Below are positions 1 to 7,881 of a stretch of 46,055 nt of DNA, piece after piece. A program made the position numbers and the translations under genes. The stretch is from Nitrosomonadales bacterium. GTDB lineage: Bacteria; Pseudomonadota; Gammaproteobacteria; Burkholderiales; Gallionellaceae. Location: assembly GCA_016195965.1 (NCBI GenBank), contig JACPYR010000026.1:1-46055 (forward strand). Reading direction: 5' to 3'. Below the pieces are notes generated by a model. The model did not search any database, had not been told where the DNA came from, and worked only from the letters and a program-made list of their open reading frames with translations. Every line of letters starts with the position of its first letter. Positions within the stretch are counted from its first letter, which is position 1.

Positions 1-459
1 CTTGGCCCACTCGAAATACTGCATGCGCCTTGTGTAGCTCCAGTGCTTGGGGGTGCTGGTCAGGATGGAGTTCAGGTTGGATATCTTGTCCGCAATCCGC
101 AACATTTTGGCGCGTGCCGATTTGTGCGGGGCATTGGCAACTTGAAGCAGTTTTCTTTGCGGCTTGGGCAGGCTCATATCGTCCGTTACTTCCAGCACCA
201 GGTCGGCGACTTCTCGACCGAACAACCCGGCCAGCTCTTCATGTGAGACATCCTGGTCTTCGATCGTGTCGTGCAGTAATCCGGCGATAACCAACGTGGG
301 ATCATTGCCATCGGTTGCCTCGGCCAGGATGCGCGCGACATCGGTGACATGATTGACATAGGGCTCGGCCAGCTCCCCTTTGCGTCTTTGATGCACATGC
401 TTTCTTGCGGCAAAATCCAGCGCCTTGGCAACTCTGACAATATCTTTATATCCCGTCAT
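1..459 (-). CDS. RelA/SpoT-type HD-domain hydrolase (3' part beyond the window edge)
   Basis: The first 153 codons are visible; the gene runs off the left edge. The translation starts MTGYKDIVRVAKALDFAARK and has the metal-binding HD pattern of the RelA/SpoT/MESH1 hydrolases: H37 in YVNHVTDVARIL, HDTIED at about 63-68, and a later MLRIADKISNL segment. Family knowledge suggests (p)ppGpp 3'-pyrophosphohydrolase activity, but a small stand-alone HD protein may act on another nucleotide. No synthetase, TGS or ACT domain appears in the visible part. The ATG is preceded by AAAGGATCAGG. The gene is divergent from the chemoreceptor gene, with about 280 bp between their starts. Confidence 0.75.
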   Translation of the reverse strand, partial: MTGYKDIVRVAKALDFAARKHVHQRRKGELAEPYVNHVTDVARILAEATDGNDPTLVIAGLLHDTIEDQDVSHEELAGLFGREVADLVLEVTDDMSLPKPQRKLLQVANAPHKSARAKMLRIADKISNLNSILTSTPKHWSYTRRMQYFEWAK

Positions 460-742
460 CCTGATCCTTTGTGCCTTAATTTGTTGGCTGGTAAGCGGCA
501 GGCGGCGTTCCGCGCTGTCTGAGTCGGATATTAGGGCGGTTTCCTTACATTGACCTGAATAGACAATTTTTTACGTGGCAGGACTTCTACGCAGAAGTGT
601 AAAAAAGAAGGGGGTATCCGCGACTATTCGCCTGTTGATTACAGAAGGGTCTCAAGTAATATGCAAATATATCGATAAGATAATACCGAATCTGTACCCG
701 ATAGCGAATTGGATCGGAAACAATAAAAAAAGGGGAGTCACC

Positions 743-2374
743 GTGATAAAGAACATGAAAGTCGGCGTACGCTTGGGCTTGGCCTTTGGTTTCGTTCTGA
801 TTTTGCTGGCCGCCATTGCCGTGATTGGCATCAACCGGCTATCCAATCTCAATGATGACATGGATAAGCTGGCCAATAACTATTACCCGAAAATAGAGAT
901 GGCCAACGAAATAGCCTTCCGGGCGATGGACAATGCACGCATCGTGCGCAATCTCATTCTCGTCACCGATGACAAAGCCGGGGCAACGAACAAGGAGAAC
1001 TACGATAAAAATTCAGCCAGAATCACCGAGATATTCGAGCAACTCGAAAAGGTGGTTACGAGTGACAAAGGCAAGGGGTTGCTCAAGACATTGCAGGAAA
1101 CCCGCGCCACTTTCGTCAGCTACATTGGCGATGTCGTCCGGCTAGGCATGGAGCATAAACGCGAAGAGGCGATCCAGAATTTGTATGGCGAGGGCTACAA
1201 GACTCAGGGGGCCTATTTTACCGCTATCAAGAAGCTGGTCGAATATCAAGACAAGCTGGTGGATGAGGCGGCTAAAAAATCTGCCGAGGATTATGTTTCG
1301 ACCCGCAACACGATTATCACGATATCTATCGTCGCCTTATTGATTGGAGCAGGCATCGCATTCCTGATCATACGCAACATCACCCGGCAACTCGGCGGCG
1401 AGCCGGACTATGTGTCGGGCATTGCCAGCGCCATTGCCTCGGGTGACCTGAGCAGGAGCGTTGTCACCAAACCAGGAGACACCCTGAGCATGCTGGCCAC
1501 GATGCAACAGATGCAGGCGAACCTGAGGGAGATGGTCACCGAGGTTTTAGCCAGTGCCGGACAGGTGTCCCAAACCGCTGCCGAGCTATCGGTTTCTTCA
1601 AGCCAGGTAGCCCAGGGTTCGCGCCAGCAGTCCGAGGCCGCGTCGTCTATGGCCGCCGCCGTGGAAGAAATGACGGTCAGCATCGACCATGTTTCCTCCA
1701 ACGCACAAGATGCAAGATCCTCGGCCAGTCATTGGGGCGAACTGTCAGAGCAAGGAGCAGGAGTGATCCAGAATGCGGTGGCGGAAATGAGCAAGATCGA
1801 AGGCTCAGTCAAGGAATCTTCTCAAATCATCGAAACCTTGGCACAACAATCGCAGGAGATTACCAACATCGTCAATGTCATCAAGGAAATCGCCGATCAA
1901 ACCAACCTGCTCGCGCTGAACGCCGCAATCGAAGCTGCCCGCGCGGGCGAGCAAGGTCGCGGGTTCGCCGTGGTCGCCGACGAAGTACGCAAGCTGGCGG
2001 AACGAACGGCCAAGTCCACGCAGGAAATCACGGCCATGATAGCGAAAATTCAGGGCGCCACCCGTGAAGCCGTCACCAGCATGGAAAGCGGTGTCGCCCA
2101 GGCTAGCAGCGGCGTGGTGATGGCAAATCAGGCCGGCGAATCGATTACGCAAATCAAAGCCGAGGTCGCTCAGGTGGCAAAGGTGATCAGCAACATTTCC
2201 GACTCGCTCAAAGAGCAGAGCGCGGCTAGCCGGGATATCGCCAGCAACGTGGAAAAGATCGCCCAAATGTCAGAAGAGAACAGTGCGGCTGTAGAGCAAG
2301 CCGCCGGCTCGGCGAAGCATTTGGAACAACTGGCGTCATCCCTGCAAGGAACGGTCGGTCGCTTCAAGGTTTAG
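743..2374 (+). CDS. Methyl-accepting chemotaxis protein
   Basis: Inner-membrane chemoreceptor that would pass a periplasmic signal to CheA/CheW. In order: a first transmembrane helix (about 11-31), a periplasmic four-helix-bundle type sensor of about 155 residues, a second helix (about 189-209, [15 protein letters not shown]), a HAMP linker starting [11 protein letters not shown], and a cytoplasmic coiled coil. The conserved hairpin tip is at about 382-425 ([20 protein letters not shown], then [18 protein letters not shown]). I chose the GTG at 743 because AGGGGAG lies 5 nt upstream; the frame stays open upstream to 575 but that stretch is not receptor-like. An ATG at 755 is the alternative. 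No che genes are nearby and I see no C-terminal CheR-binding pentapeptide, so the ligand is unknown. Confidence 0.93.
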   Translation: MIKNMKVGVRLGLAFGFVLILLAAIAVIGINRLSNLNDDMDKLANNYYPKIEMANEIAFRAMDNARIVRNLILVTDDKAGATNKENYDKNSARITEIFEQLEKVVTSDKGKGLLKTLQETRATFVSYIGDVVRLGMEHKREEAIQNLYGEGYKTQGAYFTAIKKLVEYQDKLVDEAAKKSAEDYVSTRNTIITISIVALLIGAGIAFLIIRNITRQLGGEPDYVSGIASAIASGDLSRSVVTKPGDTLSMLATMQQMQANLREMVTEVLASAGQVSQTAAELSVSSSQVAQGSRQQSEAASSMAAAVEEMTVSIDHVSSNAQDARSSASHWGELSEQGAGVIQNAVAEMSKIEGSVKESSQIIETLAQQSQEITNIVNVIKEIADQTNLLALNAAIEAARAGEQGRGFAVVADEVRKLAERTAKSTQEITAMIAKIQGATREAVTSMESGVAQASSGVVMANQAGESITQIKAEVAQVAKVISNISDSLKEQSAASRDIASNVEKIAQMSEENSAAVEQAAGSAKHLEQLASSLQGTVGRFKV

Positions 2375-2490
2375 CGCCATGCCGCAGTGCTCGACCTCTC
2401 TAAATGGATCGGGCCGAGCACCCGGCAGCGCAAGGACGCCATCTTCGGCACTCGCCCTGGGCGTGTTATTCGCTGTTTTAGCAAGTGGGC

Positions 2491-2949
2491 TTACTGGCGG
2501 TAATTCGCGTGGCACTCCACGCAGTACTGCATCGTCTTGTTCAGTGCGCGCAATGAGGCATTTGCATCTCCGGTTTGCAATACCTTGCCGAGATCATCGC
2601 CGCTCTTGTGAAAGGCCATCCCCAGCGCCCTGAATTTTTCATCTTCAAACATCCCGCACATTTCTTTCATCTCTGGAGTTAATCCCAGCTTGATATGCGC
2701 AATTTTTGAAGCTTCCGCAAATTTATTTTCCGCTATGAAACCGACTATCGTCCTGATCGCATCCACATGAGCCCGCATATTGGTGAGCTGGTGCTGCTTC
2801 ATTTCGGCAGACAGGTTCAATGAGGTTCGCGTGTCCATCGTGTTCATGTCGTGATGATTCACCATCTGCATTTTGTCGTCTTCCGCCGAGGCCGCATTTG
2901 AACCTATTATCCAGATGAATACCGAAATGGCTGTCAAAATTATTTTCAT
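2491..2949 (-). CDS. Cytochrome c'-like (class II c-type) periplasmic heme protein
   Basis: A 152-residue protein with an N-terminal signal peptide (MKIILTAISVFIWIIGSNAA, cleavage expected near ASAED). A single heme-binding CVECH sits four residues from the C-terminus. One CxxCH at the very end of a helical protein is the hallmark of class II cytochromes c (c', c556), which work in the periplasm as electron carriers or NO/CO-binding proteins. GGAG lies 9 nt before the ATG. The Crp/Fnr-family gene lies immediately upstream on the same strand, and a promoter with class II activator geometry is placed between them. The subtype (c' versus c556) cannot be decided by eye. Confidence 0.8.
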   Translation of the reverse strand: MKIILTAISVFIWIIGSNAASAEDDKMQMVNHHDMNTMDTRTSLNLSAEMKQHQLTNMRAHVDAIRTIVGFIAENKFAEASKIAHIKLGLTPEMKEMCGMFEDEKFRALGMAFHKSGDDLGKVLQTGDANASLRALNKTMQYCVECHANYRQ

Positions 2950-3077
2950 GCTATTGATCTCCAGTGAGTTCAGCCAAAGCTGACTTTTTTTGCCTGGACA
3001 AAAATTTCCTGTTTCACGGGTGAATTTCTGCCGGATTTTTTCTCGTGACCGCGCTACGTGCGCTGACCGAAAGATTC

Positions 3078-3120
3078 ATCATAAATGGGCAGATACAAGT
3101 AAACTATGATTGGAATCATA
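3078..3120 (-). promoter_or_regulatory. Candidate class II Crp/Fnr-type promoter for the cytochrome c'-like gene
   Basis: TATGATTGGAATCATA at 3105-3120 is a perfect inverted repeat around two central bases. It resembles the Fnr/Crp half-site pattern TTGAT-N4-ATCAA with one change per half (ATGAT-N4-ATCAT). Read on the minus strand, TATGAT (3083 down to 3078) is a good -10 box. If transcription starts at 3071, the palindrome centre falls at -41.5, the standard class II activator position. The leader would be about 121 nt. The palindrome overlaps the last codons of the regulator gene. Seen in sequence; regulation is inferred. Confidence 0.5.
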
Positions 3121-3730
3121 CCGGCGTGTTGGATTGTCGTTGCACCAAGGTCAGAGTTTGCCCTTGCCGTTGCAGTATGCCTTCCCTTTCCATCTCGGCC
3201 AGAGTGCGATACAGCGCTTCGTGGCTAGCACCCAGCTCTGTCGCCCAGCGGATAACCGGCTGATCGAGTTCCACGCACCCATCTTTACCTCGATCCACCA
3301 AGTAATGGATAACGCGCATGCGCAGGCTTTTCAGGTTCAGCCGTTCTTGGGCCGTACGCTGCCGCATCAGATTGCGGGAAAGCGTGGCGATCCAGTCCAG
3401 CGCAAAACCGGGGTCGCTGGATAAGCCGTCGCGCAAAGCTGCGGAAGGCAGGAGCAGGCAACGCCCGGAACGAGTGCAGATCGCATCGCAATGGTAGCGG
3501 GTGCTGAATAGACTGGCTTCGGCAAAAAACTCCCCCTCCCCGGCACGGCATAAAACGATTTTGGCTCCATCTGGAGAAAAACGGGTCAGGCACACTTCGC
3601 CATCCAGCACGAGATATACGGCCTTGACTTCGTCGTCGAAGCGAAAAATATGTTCTCCTTTGCGGATATCCGTGGGGCGCGATACCTGCCGCAGGAAGTC
3701 TGGCAATTGTTCTATCCAAAGTGTTGTCAA
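3116..3730 (-). CDS. Crp/Fnr-family transcriptional regulator
   Basis: A 204-residue protein with an N-terminal cyclic-nucleotide-binding-type beta roll (about 20-120, including KGEHIFRFDDEVKAVYLVLDGE as a spread-out motif and GEFFAEASLF). It is followed by the dimerisation helix and a C-terminal winged helix (about 150-195, with ATELGASHEALYRTLAEMER as recognition region). There is no N-terminal cysteine cluster, so it is not an Fnr-type [4Fe-4S] oxygen sensor; the effector is unknown. The start is TTG at 3730, preceded by GTGGAAC; an in-frame TAA shortly upstream excludes a longer form. It lies 69 bp downstream of the DUF455 gene and directly upstream of the cytochrome c'-like gene, which it may control. 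Confidence 0.85.
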   Translation of the reverse strand: MTTLWIEQLPDFLRQVSRPTDIRKGEHIFRFDDEVKAVYLVLDGEVCLTRFSPDGAKIVLCRAGEGEFFAEASLFSTRYHCDAICTRSGRCLLLPSAALRDGLSSDPGFALDWIATLSRNLMRQRTAQERLNLKSLRMRVIHYLVDRGKDGCVELDQPVIRWATELGASHEALYRTLAEMEREGILQRQGQTLTLVQRQSNTPV

Positions 3731-3799
3731 TGTTGTTCCACTTTATTCATCGGGAAATATTGAAATGACAAAGAGCCTGCCACGGTTACCCCACCGAAA

Positions 3800-4651
3800 T
3801 CACCATCCACTATCCTGGTTTTTTGCAGCCAACGCAGCCAGCTCCAGCTCGCTGAATCCCGCAGCTCGCCGAGCTTCCAGATTGAAAGGTCCGCGCATCA
3901 CAGGCGCCTGATACTCGTCCGCCAGTCGGGCATAGGTGGCGACCGGATCCAGGCCGCGCTGCTCGCACAACCAGCCGTACCAGCGATTGCCGATCGCGAC
4001 ATGGCCGATCTCATCGCGCAGGATAATATCCAGTATTGCGGCGGCGGTCATATCTTTGGCCTGCACAAGTTTTGCGCGCACTTGCGGGGTGGCATCCAGT
4101 CCGCGCGCTTCCATCGTGCGCGGCACCAGCGCGATGCGGGCAAGGATGTCGTGCCGGGTTTTTTCAGCCATCTCCCACAGGCTGTTGTGCGCCGGGAAAT
4201 CTCCATACTGGTAGCCTTGCTCCTGTAGGTGTTGCGCCAACATCGAGAAATGCAGCGCCTCTTCGTCGGCGACCTGCAGCCAATCGGAGTAATATTCGCG
4301 CGGCATATCGGAAAACCGCCAGATTGCATCCAGCGCCAGGTTAATCGCATTGAACTCGATATGTGCCAGCGCATGGATTAATATCGCGCGCCCTTCCGGC
4401 GTATTCATCGCGCGGCGCTTGACCGAGAGCGGTGACACCAGTTGTGGCTGATCCGGTTGTCCGGGGATAGCTCGTGGTGTGGCCAGAACCGCATGCGCTT
4501 CCAGGCCGATTGCGCTTGATGCCCATGCTAGCGCCAACTGGCGCACCCCCTCCGCTTTGCGGGCGACATCGCGCTCAGCCAGCCAATAAAGTGCGGCCCG
4601 GCGCAATTCCGTTGGCAGGGCGGGAACGTCGATGGGTGGTGATGTATTCAC
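3800..4651 (-). CDS. DUF455 family ferritin-like protein
   Basis: A 283-residue protein matching the DUF455 (PF04305) helical family, which belongs to the ferritin-like superfamily and is distantly related to the MiaE tRNA hydroxylases. Putative di-metal carboxylate/histidine motifs are visible: HALAHIEFNAINLALDAIWR, DEEALHFSMLAQHLQEQGY and RDEIGHVAIGNRWY. The expected role is an iron-dependent oxygenase or related function, but the family's reaction is not established. I chose the GTG at 4651 because CCGGAG lies just upstream. A longer reading to 4819 would cross the cytochrome c4 promoter and overlap that gene, so I reject it. Divergent from cytochrome c4; followed by the Crp/Fnr-family gene. 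Confidence 0.75.
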   Translation of the reverse strand: MNTSPPIDVPALPTELRRAALYWLAERDVARKAEGVRQLALAWASSAIGLEAHAVLATPRAIPGQPDQPQLVSPLSVKRRAMNTPEGRAILIHALAHIEFNAINLALDAIWRFSDMPREYYSDWLQVADEEALHFSMLAQHLQEQGYQYGDFPAHNSLWEMAEKTRHDILARIALVPRTMEARGLDATPQVRAKLVQAKDMTAAAILDIILRDEIGHVAIGNRWYGWLCEQRGLDPVATYARLADEYQAPVMRGPFNLEARRAAGFSELELAALAAKNQDSGW

Positions 4652-4712
4652 AGGGCTCCGGTATACTGCGTCGATACGTGCAAGGCGTTCTTTATACCGA
4701 CCATTGGACGCT

Positions 4713-4741
4713 TTGTCATTGCCTGGTCGATGTGGTTTAAT
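4713..4741 (+). promoter_or_regulatory. Sigma70-type promoter of the cytochrome c4 gene
   Basis: TTGTCA (4713-4718) and TTTAAT (4736-4741) are separated by exactly 17 bp, about 31 bp before the ATG. The segment around it is nearly identical, including the spacer, to the one ahead of nadK (7846-7874). Confidence 0.7.
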
Positions 4742-4772
4742 TAAACAATCTTTTAACGGTACTGGAGCACAC

Positions 4773-5426
4773 ATGATACGCATACAAAACAATATCGTTA
4801 CCTGTCTGGTTGTGGTCACGCTGCTGGCCGCAACGTCAGCCTATGCTGCGGAGACTGCCGCGGATATCAAGCAACGCATAGGCAGCGGCAACCCGGTTGC
4901 TGGCAAGACCCGCTCGGAGTTGTGTCAGGGCTGTCACGGCGAAGTTGGCTTGAGCCTGGAGGATTTGATTCCCAATCTCGCCGGTCAATACGCACCCTAT
5001 ATCGCCAAGCAGTTGCGCAATTTCCAGTCCGGTGCGCGCACGCACCAGATCATGAGTGCGATGGCGACGACGATTAACGACGCCGAATTGATCGATATCG
5101 CGGCGTATTTTGCCAGCCAGAAGAAAATGCAGGGCAACGGCAAGGGGGACAATCCGGTTGCGAAGAATTTGTTTTTGAAAGGCGATGCGAGTCGGAGTAT
5201 TCAGGCTTGCGTAACTTGCCACGGCGAGAACGGCAAGGGCATGGCTCCGAATGTTTCGACTTACCCGGTAATAGGCGGGCAGCACAAGGATTATCTGCGC
5301 GCGCAACTGATCCATTGGCGCAGCGGTGAACGCAGCAACAGCCCGGATGGGGTGATGAACAAGATTGCCAAATCCTTGACGGATAGCGAAATCGAGGATT
5401 TGACGGATTATCTTGCCGGTTTGTAA
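4773..5426 (+). CDS. Cytochrome c4-type diheme cytochrome
   Basis: Exported diheme cytochrome of 217 residues. The signal peptide is MIRIQNNIVTCLVVVTLLAA with cleavage near SAYAAE. Two similar cytochrome domains follow: heme 1 at CQGCH, with the axial Met probably in HQIMSAMATTIND; heme 2 at CVTCH, with the axial Met probably in DGVMNKIAKSLTD. Two-domain c4 proteins shuttle electrons in the periplasm from the bc1 complex to terminal oxidases or nitrite reductase. GGAG lies 5 nt before the ATG. It is divergently oriented from DUF455 and driven by the promoter at 4713-4741. No oxidase genes are adjacent, so its partner is not shown here. Confidence 0.88.
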   Translation: MIRIQNNIVTCLVVVTLLAATSAYAAETAADIKQRIGSGNPVAGKTRSELCQGCHGEVGLSLEDLIPNLAGQYAPYIAKQLRNFQSGARTHQIMSAMATTINDAELIDIAAYFASQKKMQGNGKGDNPVAKNLFLKGDASRSIQACVTCHGENGKGMAPNVSTYPVIGGQHKDYLRAQLIHWRSGERSNSPDGVMNKIAKSLTDSEIEDLTDYLAGL

Positions 5427-5446
5427 TCCCGCGCGTCCCGCGCCGA

Positions 5447-5619
5447 ATTAACCTTAAAACCGCAGTTCGATCCGCAGATTACACAGATTTACGCAGATTT
5501 TTTATGGTTGCAGACAGTTCTGCTTTCACCAATAGGCGGCTCAAGCAATATTGATAACCGGTGGTTTAATCTTGTGTAATCGGCGCAATCTGCGGACAAG
5601 TAAGATTCTAGGATTAAAT
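5447..5619 (+). repeat. MITE-like element, family 1 copy A (arm type CAGATTACA)
   Basis: A 173-bp non-coding element between the convergent cytochrome c4 and HD-GYP genes. It begins ATTAACCTTAAAACCGCAG and ends TAAGATTCTAGGATTAAAT. Inside are long imperfect inverted arms: CCGCAGATTACACAGATTTA near the left, and GTGTAATCGGCGCAATCTGCGG near the right in complement. The whole length aligns with the reverse complement of 12456-12630, and its ends match those of 17230-17404. No coding capacity. Confidence 0.75.
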
Positions 5620-5626
5620 CAGATTT

Positions 5627-5830
5627 AAGGGCACTTCTAAAAATTCAGGGTTCGCCTAAATACAAGGCGCGGGAAAATTTTGCAGCGCCACATATACATG
5701 ATATGTAAGCAAGAAATTTTTTCCGCAACAAAGTATAACCAGCCACTTGGCTGCCGTTGTTTGGCAGCTTAGTGGAATGGCTAGTTGTTCTATCAGTTGG
5801 GATGAAATGTGGATTTTTAGATGTGCCCTT
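5627..5830. mobile_element. Second MITE-like element with 18-bp terminal inverted repeats
   Basis: The left end is AAGGGCACTTCTAAAAAT; the reverse complement of the right end is AAGGGCACATCTAAAAAT, matching 17 of 18. The 204 bp between hold no credible gene, only smaller inverted segments such as GGCTGCC and GGCAGC. The layout suggests a non-autonomous derivative of an insertion sequence. The flanks TTTAA and TTCAA are too imperfect to call a target duplication. It lies 8 bp beyond the end of the family 1 element. I cannot name the parental IS. Confidence 0.65.
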
Positions 5831-5869
5831 CAAGTGACCGCCGCACCTGGCGGCGGTTGCAGCTGGAGT

Positions 5870-7666
5870 CTAATAGGCCGGCAGCACGTAGCCTTCACGG
5901 AACAGCGCGAGACAGGCACTGACTACATCAGGGTCGTAACTGGTTCCGTTGCCGCGTTCGATTTCGGCCAGCGCCTTGTCGATACCCAGCCCGGGACGAT
6001 AGGGGCGGTGTGACGCCATCGCTTCGATCACATCCGCCACTGTAACAACGCGAGACTCCAGCAGGATTTCGTCCCCCTTCAGCCCGTTTGGATAACCATT
6101 GCCGTCCATGCGCTCGTGGTGCTGATAGGCAATCGTTGCGACCGGCCAGGGGAATTCCACATGTTTCAGCGCCTCATGGCTCGCCTTGGCATGTGCCTGC
6201 ACCAGGGTGTATTCGGCCGCCGTGAGCCTGCCAGGCTTGACTAGAAATTCTGCCGGAATCCCGATCTTGCCGATGTCGTGCAGGTAGCCGGCAATTTTGA
6301 TGCCTTCTATGCGCTGTTCGTCCAACCCCATCTTGGTGGCGATGGCGACGGCGATTTCCGACACGCGGCGCTCGTGGCCGGCGGTGTAGGGGTCGCGCAT
6401 TTCACCCAGGCTGGTCGCCAACTTTACCGTGCCCAGAAAAGCGATCTTCAGCTTGGCGACGTAGTTCGATATTTGTTCTTCGGCGCGCTTCTTTTCCGAG
6501 ATGTCCTGATTCAGGCCGATGATCGCCTCCCGTCCATGGTAAGTGGCGAGAGAGGCGTTCGTGCCCACGGTGATGGTTACTCCATCCCGGCGTGTGACAG
6601 TGAATTCCAATGCGATACTGCGAGCTTCACGGTTGCGCAGTCGGCGCATGCTTTCCGCAACCTTGTCGCGGTCCTCCCCAGCGGTAAATTCAAGCGGGTC
6701 GCGACCGATCAATTCATGCGCATGGCCCTGACCGAGAATTTCGGCGCAGTGCGGATTGACATAGGCAAACTTTCCGTCCTGGATGATGTAGATGCCGGCC
6801 AGCGACTGTTCGACCAGGCTGCGGAAACGTTGTTCAGAATTGATGAGCTCCTGTTCCATCCGCTGGTGTTGGGCTTCGCGATCATAGTGATCCAGCGCAA
6901 AGCTGATATCCATCGCCATGCCCGCCAGTAATTTGCGTGCGTCCTTGTCAAATGCATGGGCGGTGTCGGCGTAGAGTGTCAGGCTGCCGACGGGGACGCC
7001 GTTCCTGAGCAGTGGCAGAGCGGCCACAGATTTCCAACCAGGCGCGTTGCCGGGCTTGTGCCAGGGTGCGGTGGCCGGATCATGTTGGAAATCCTGGCAC
7101 CAGAACGGCTGGTTGTTGCGTATTGCCGTGCCGATCGGGCCATACCCGAATGGATCGCCGGCGTCCACGGAAGCCTGCAGGTCTTCCAGATATTCCGTAT
7201 TCGCACCGTATGAGGCAACGGGTTTAATTTGTTGGCCCGCTTCGTCTACCAGGCCGATCCAAGCCATTTTCATGCCTCCCAGTTGTACCGCGTCTACGCA
7301 GATTCTCTGGAGCAATTCATTTTCGTTGACGTGGCGCATGATGGCGTTGCTGGTGGAGTAAGCCACGGCCTGCAAACGTCGCACGTTTTCCTCGCTTTCC
7401 TCCATTGTGTGGTTTAACAACGCCAGACGTTGCGTGCAGCGCTTCTGTCGCCACAACAAGTAAAGCAAGCCGCTGGCGACGGAGATGAAAGCCAGTCCTT
7501 TGAGCAATTCGATATGGCCCTGGAGCAACGTGACATCGGCGGCCAGCGTCAACAGATAACCCGAAGATGCGATGCACAACACGGCGAAGTCCGCATAGAG
7601 CAGCGCGGTGCTCGCGGTGGTGAGTTGGCCGGTGATCAGTGATTTACGGTGGGGCGGTAGGCTCAT
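5870..7666 (-). CDS. Membrane-anchored GAF-PAS-HD-GYP c-di-GMP phosphodiesterase
   Basis: A 598-residue protein with two N-terminal transmembrane helices (about 20-45 and 55-75), a GAF domain (about 100-255), a PAS domain (about 275-390, SEQRFRSLVEQSLAGIYIIQ) and a C-terminal HD-GYP domain (about 400-598). The HD-GYP signature residues are present: HDIGKIGIP at about 462 and HHERMDGNGYPNGLKGDEIL, so hydrolysis of c-di-GMP is expected. The GAF and PAS domains probably sense a small ligand, redox state or light. The ATG at 7666 has GGA 5 nt upstream; an ATG two codons earlier sits directly against the ribosome site and is less likely. Convergent with cytochrome c4 across two mobile-type elements. 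Confidence 0.92.
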   Translation of the reverse strand: MSLPPHRKSLITGQLTTASTALLYADFAVLCIASSGYLLTLAADVTLLQGHIELLKGLAFISVASGLLYLLWRQKRCTQRLALLNHTMEESEENVRRLQAVAYSTSNAIMRHVNENELLQRICVDAVQLGGMKMAWIGLVDEAGQQIKPVASYGANTEYLEDLQASVDAGDPFGYGPIGTAIRNNQPFWCQDFQHDPATAPWHKPGNAPGWKSVAALPLLRNGVPVGSLTLYADTAHAFDKDARKLLAGMAMDISFALDHYDREAQHQRMEQELINSEQRFRSLVEQSLAGIYIIQDGKFAYVNPHCAEILGQGHAHELIGRDPLEFTAGEDRDKVAESMRRLRNREARSIALEFTVTRRDGVTITVGTNASLATYHGREAIIGLNQDISEKKRAEEQISNYVAKLKIAFLGTVKLATSLGEMRDPYTAGHERRVSEIAVAIATKMGLDEQRIEGIKIAGYLHDIGKIGIPAEFLVKPGRLTAAEYTLVQAHAKASHEALKHVEFPWPVATIAYQHHERMDGNGYPNGLKGDEILLESRVVTVADVIEAMASHRPYRPGLGIDKALAEIERGNGTSYDPDVVSACLALFREGYVLPAY

Positions 7667-7845
7667 GAACATCCTTTACTTGGCTGGATACATTACTTGA
7701 TCTATTAAAAAGGGATTATGCCTAATGAATAATTCCATAGCAAGGCCGAGCAGTATCGCGAGTCAAAATGAGAATGTGTCGGCGTTTGGTTTTGAAGGGA
7801 CCGCCAAATTTATTTTTAAGAGACTTTCGGTATATCAGCACAACT

Positions 7846-7874
7846 TTGTCATTGCATGGACGATGTGGTTTAAT
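7846..7874 (+). promoter_or_regulatory. Sigma70-type promoter of nadK, probably giving a leaderless mRNA
   Basis: TTGTCA (7846-7851), 17-bp spacer, TTTAAT (7869-7874). Only 7 bp (CGCGCCC) separate the -10 box from the nadK ATG, so transcription is expected to start at or next to the ATG. No Shine-Dalgarno sequence is present. The 30 bp around it differ from the cytochrome c4 promoter segment at only two positions. Confidence 0.65.
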
Positions 7875-7881
7875 CGCGCCC

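Noticed and set aside
4652..4819. Longer DUF455 protein starting inside the cytochrome c4 gene
   Set aside because: It would span the c4 promoter and signal peptide; a GTG with CCGGAG at 4651 gives a better start.
7768..7881. N-terminal extension of NadK by 38 residues
   Set aside because: The extension would cover the promoter hexamers and is unlike NadK N-termini; the ATG at 7882 fits the family.
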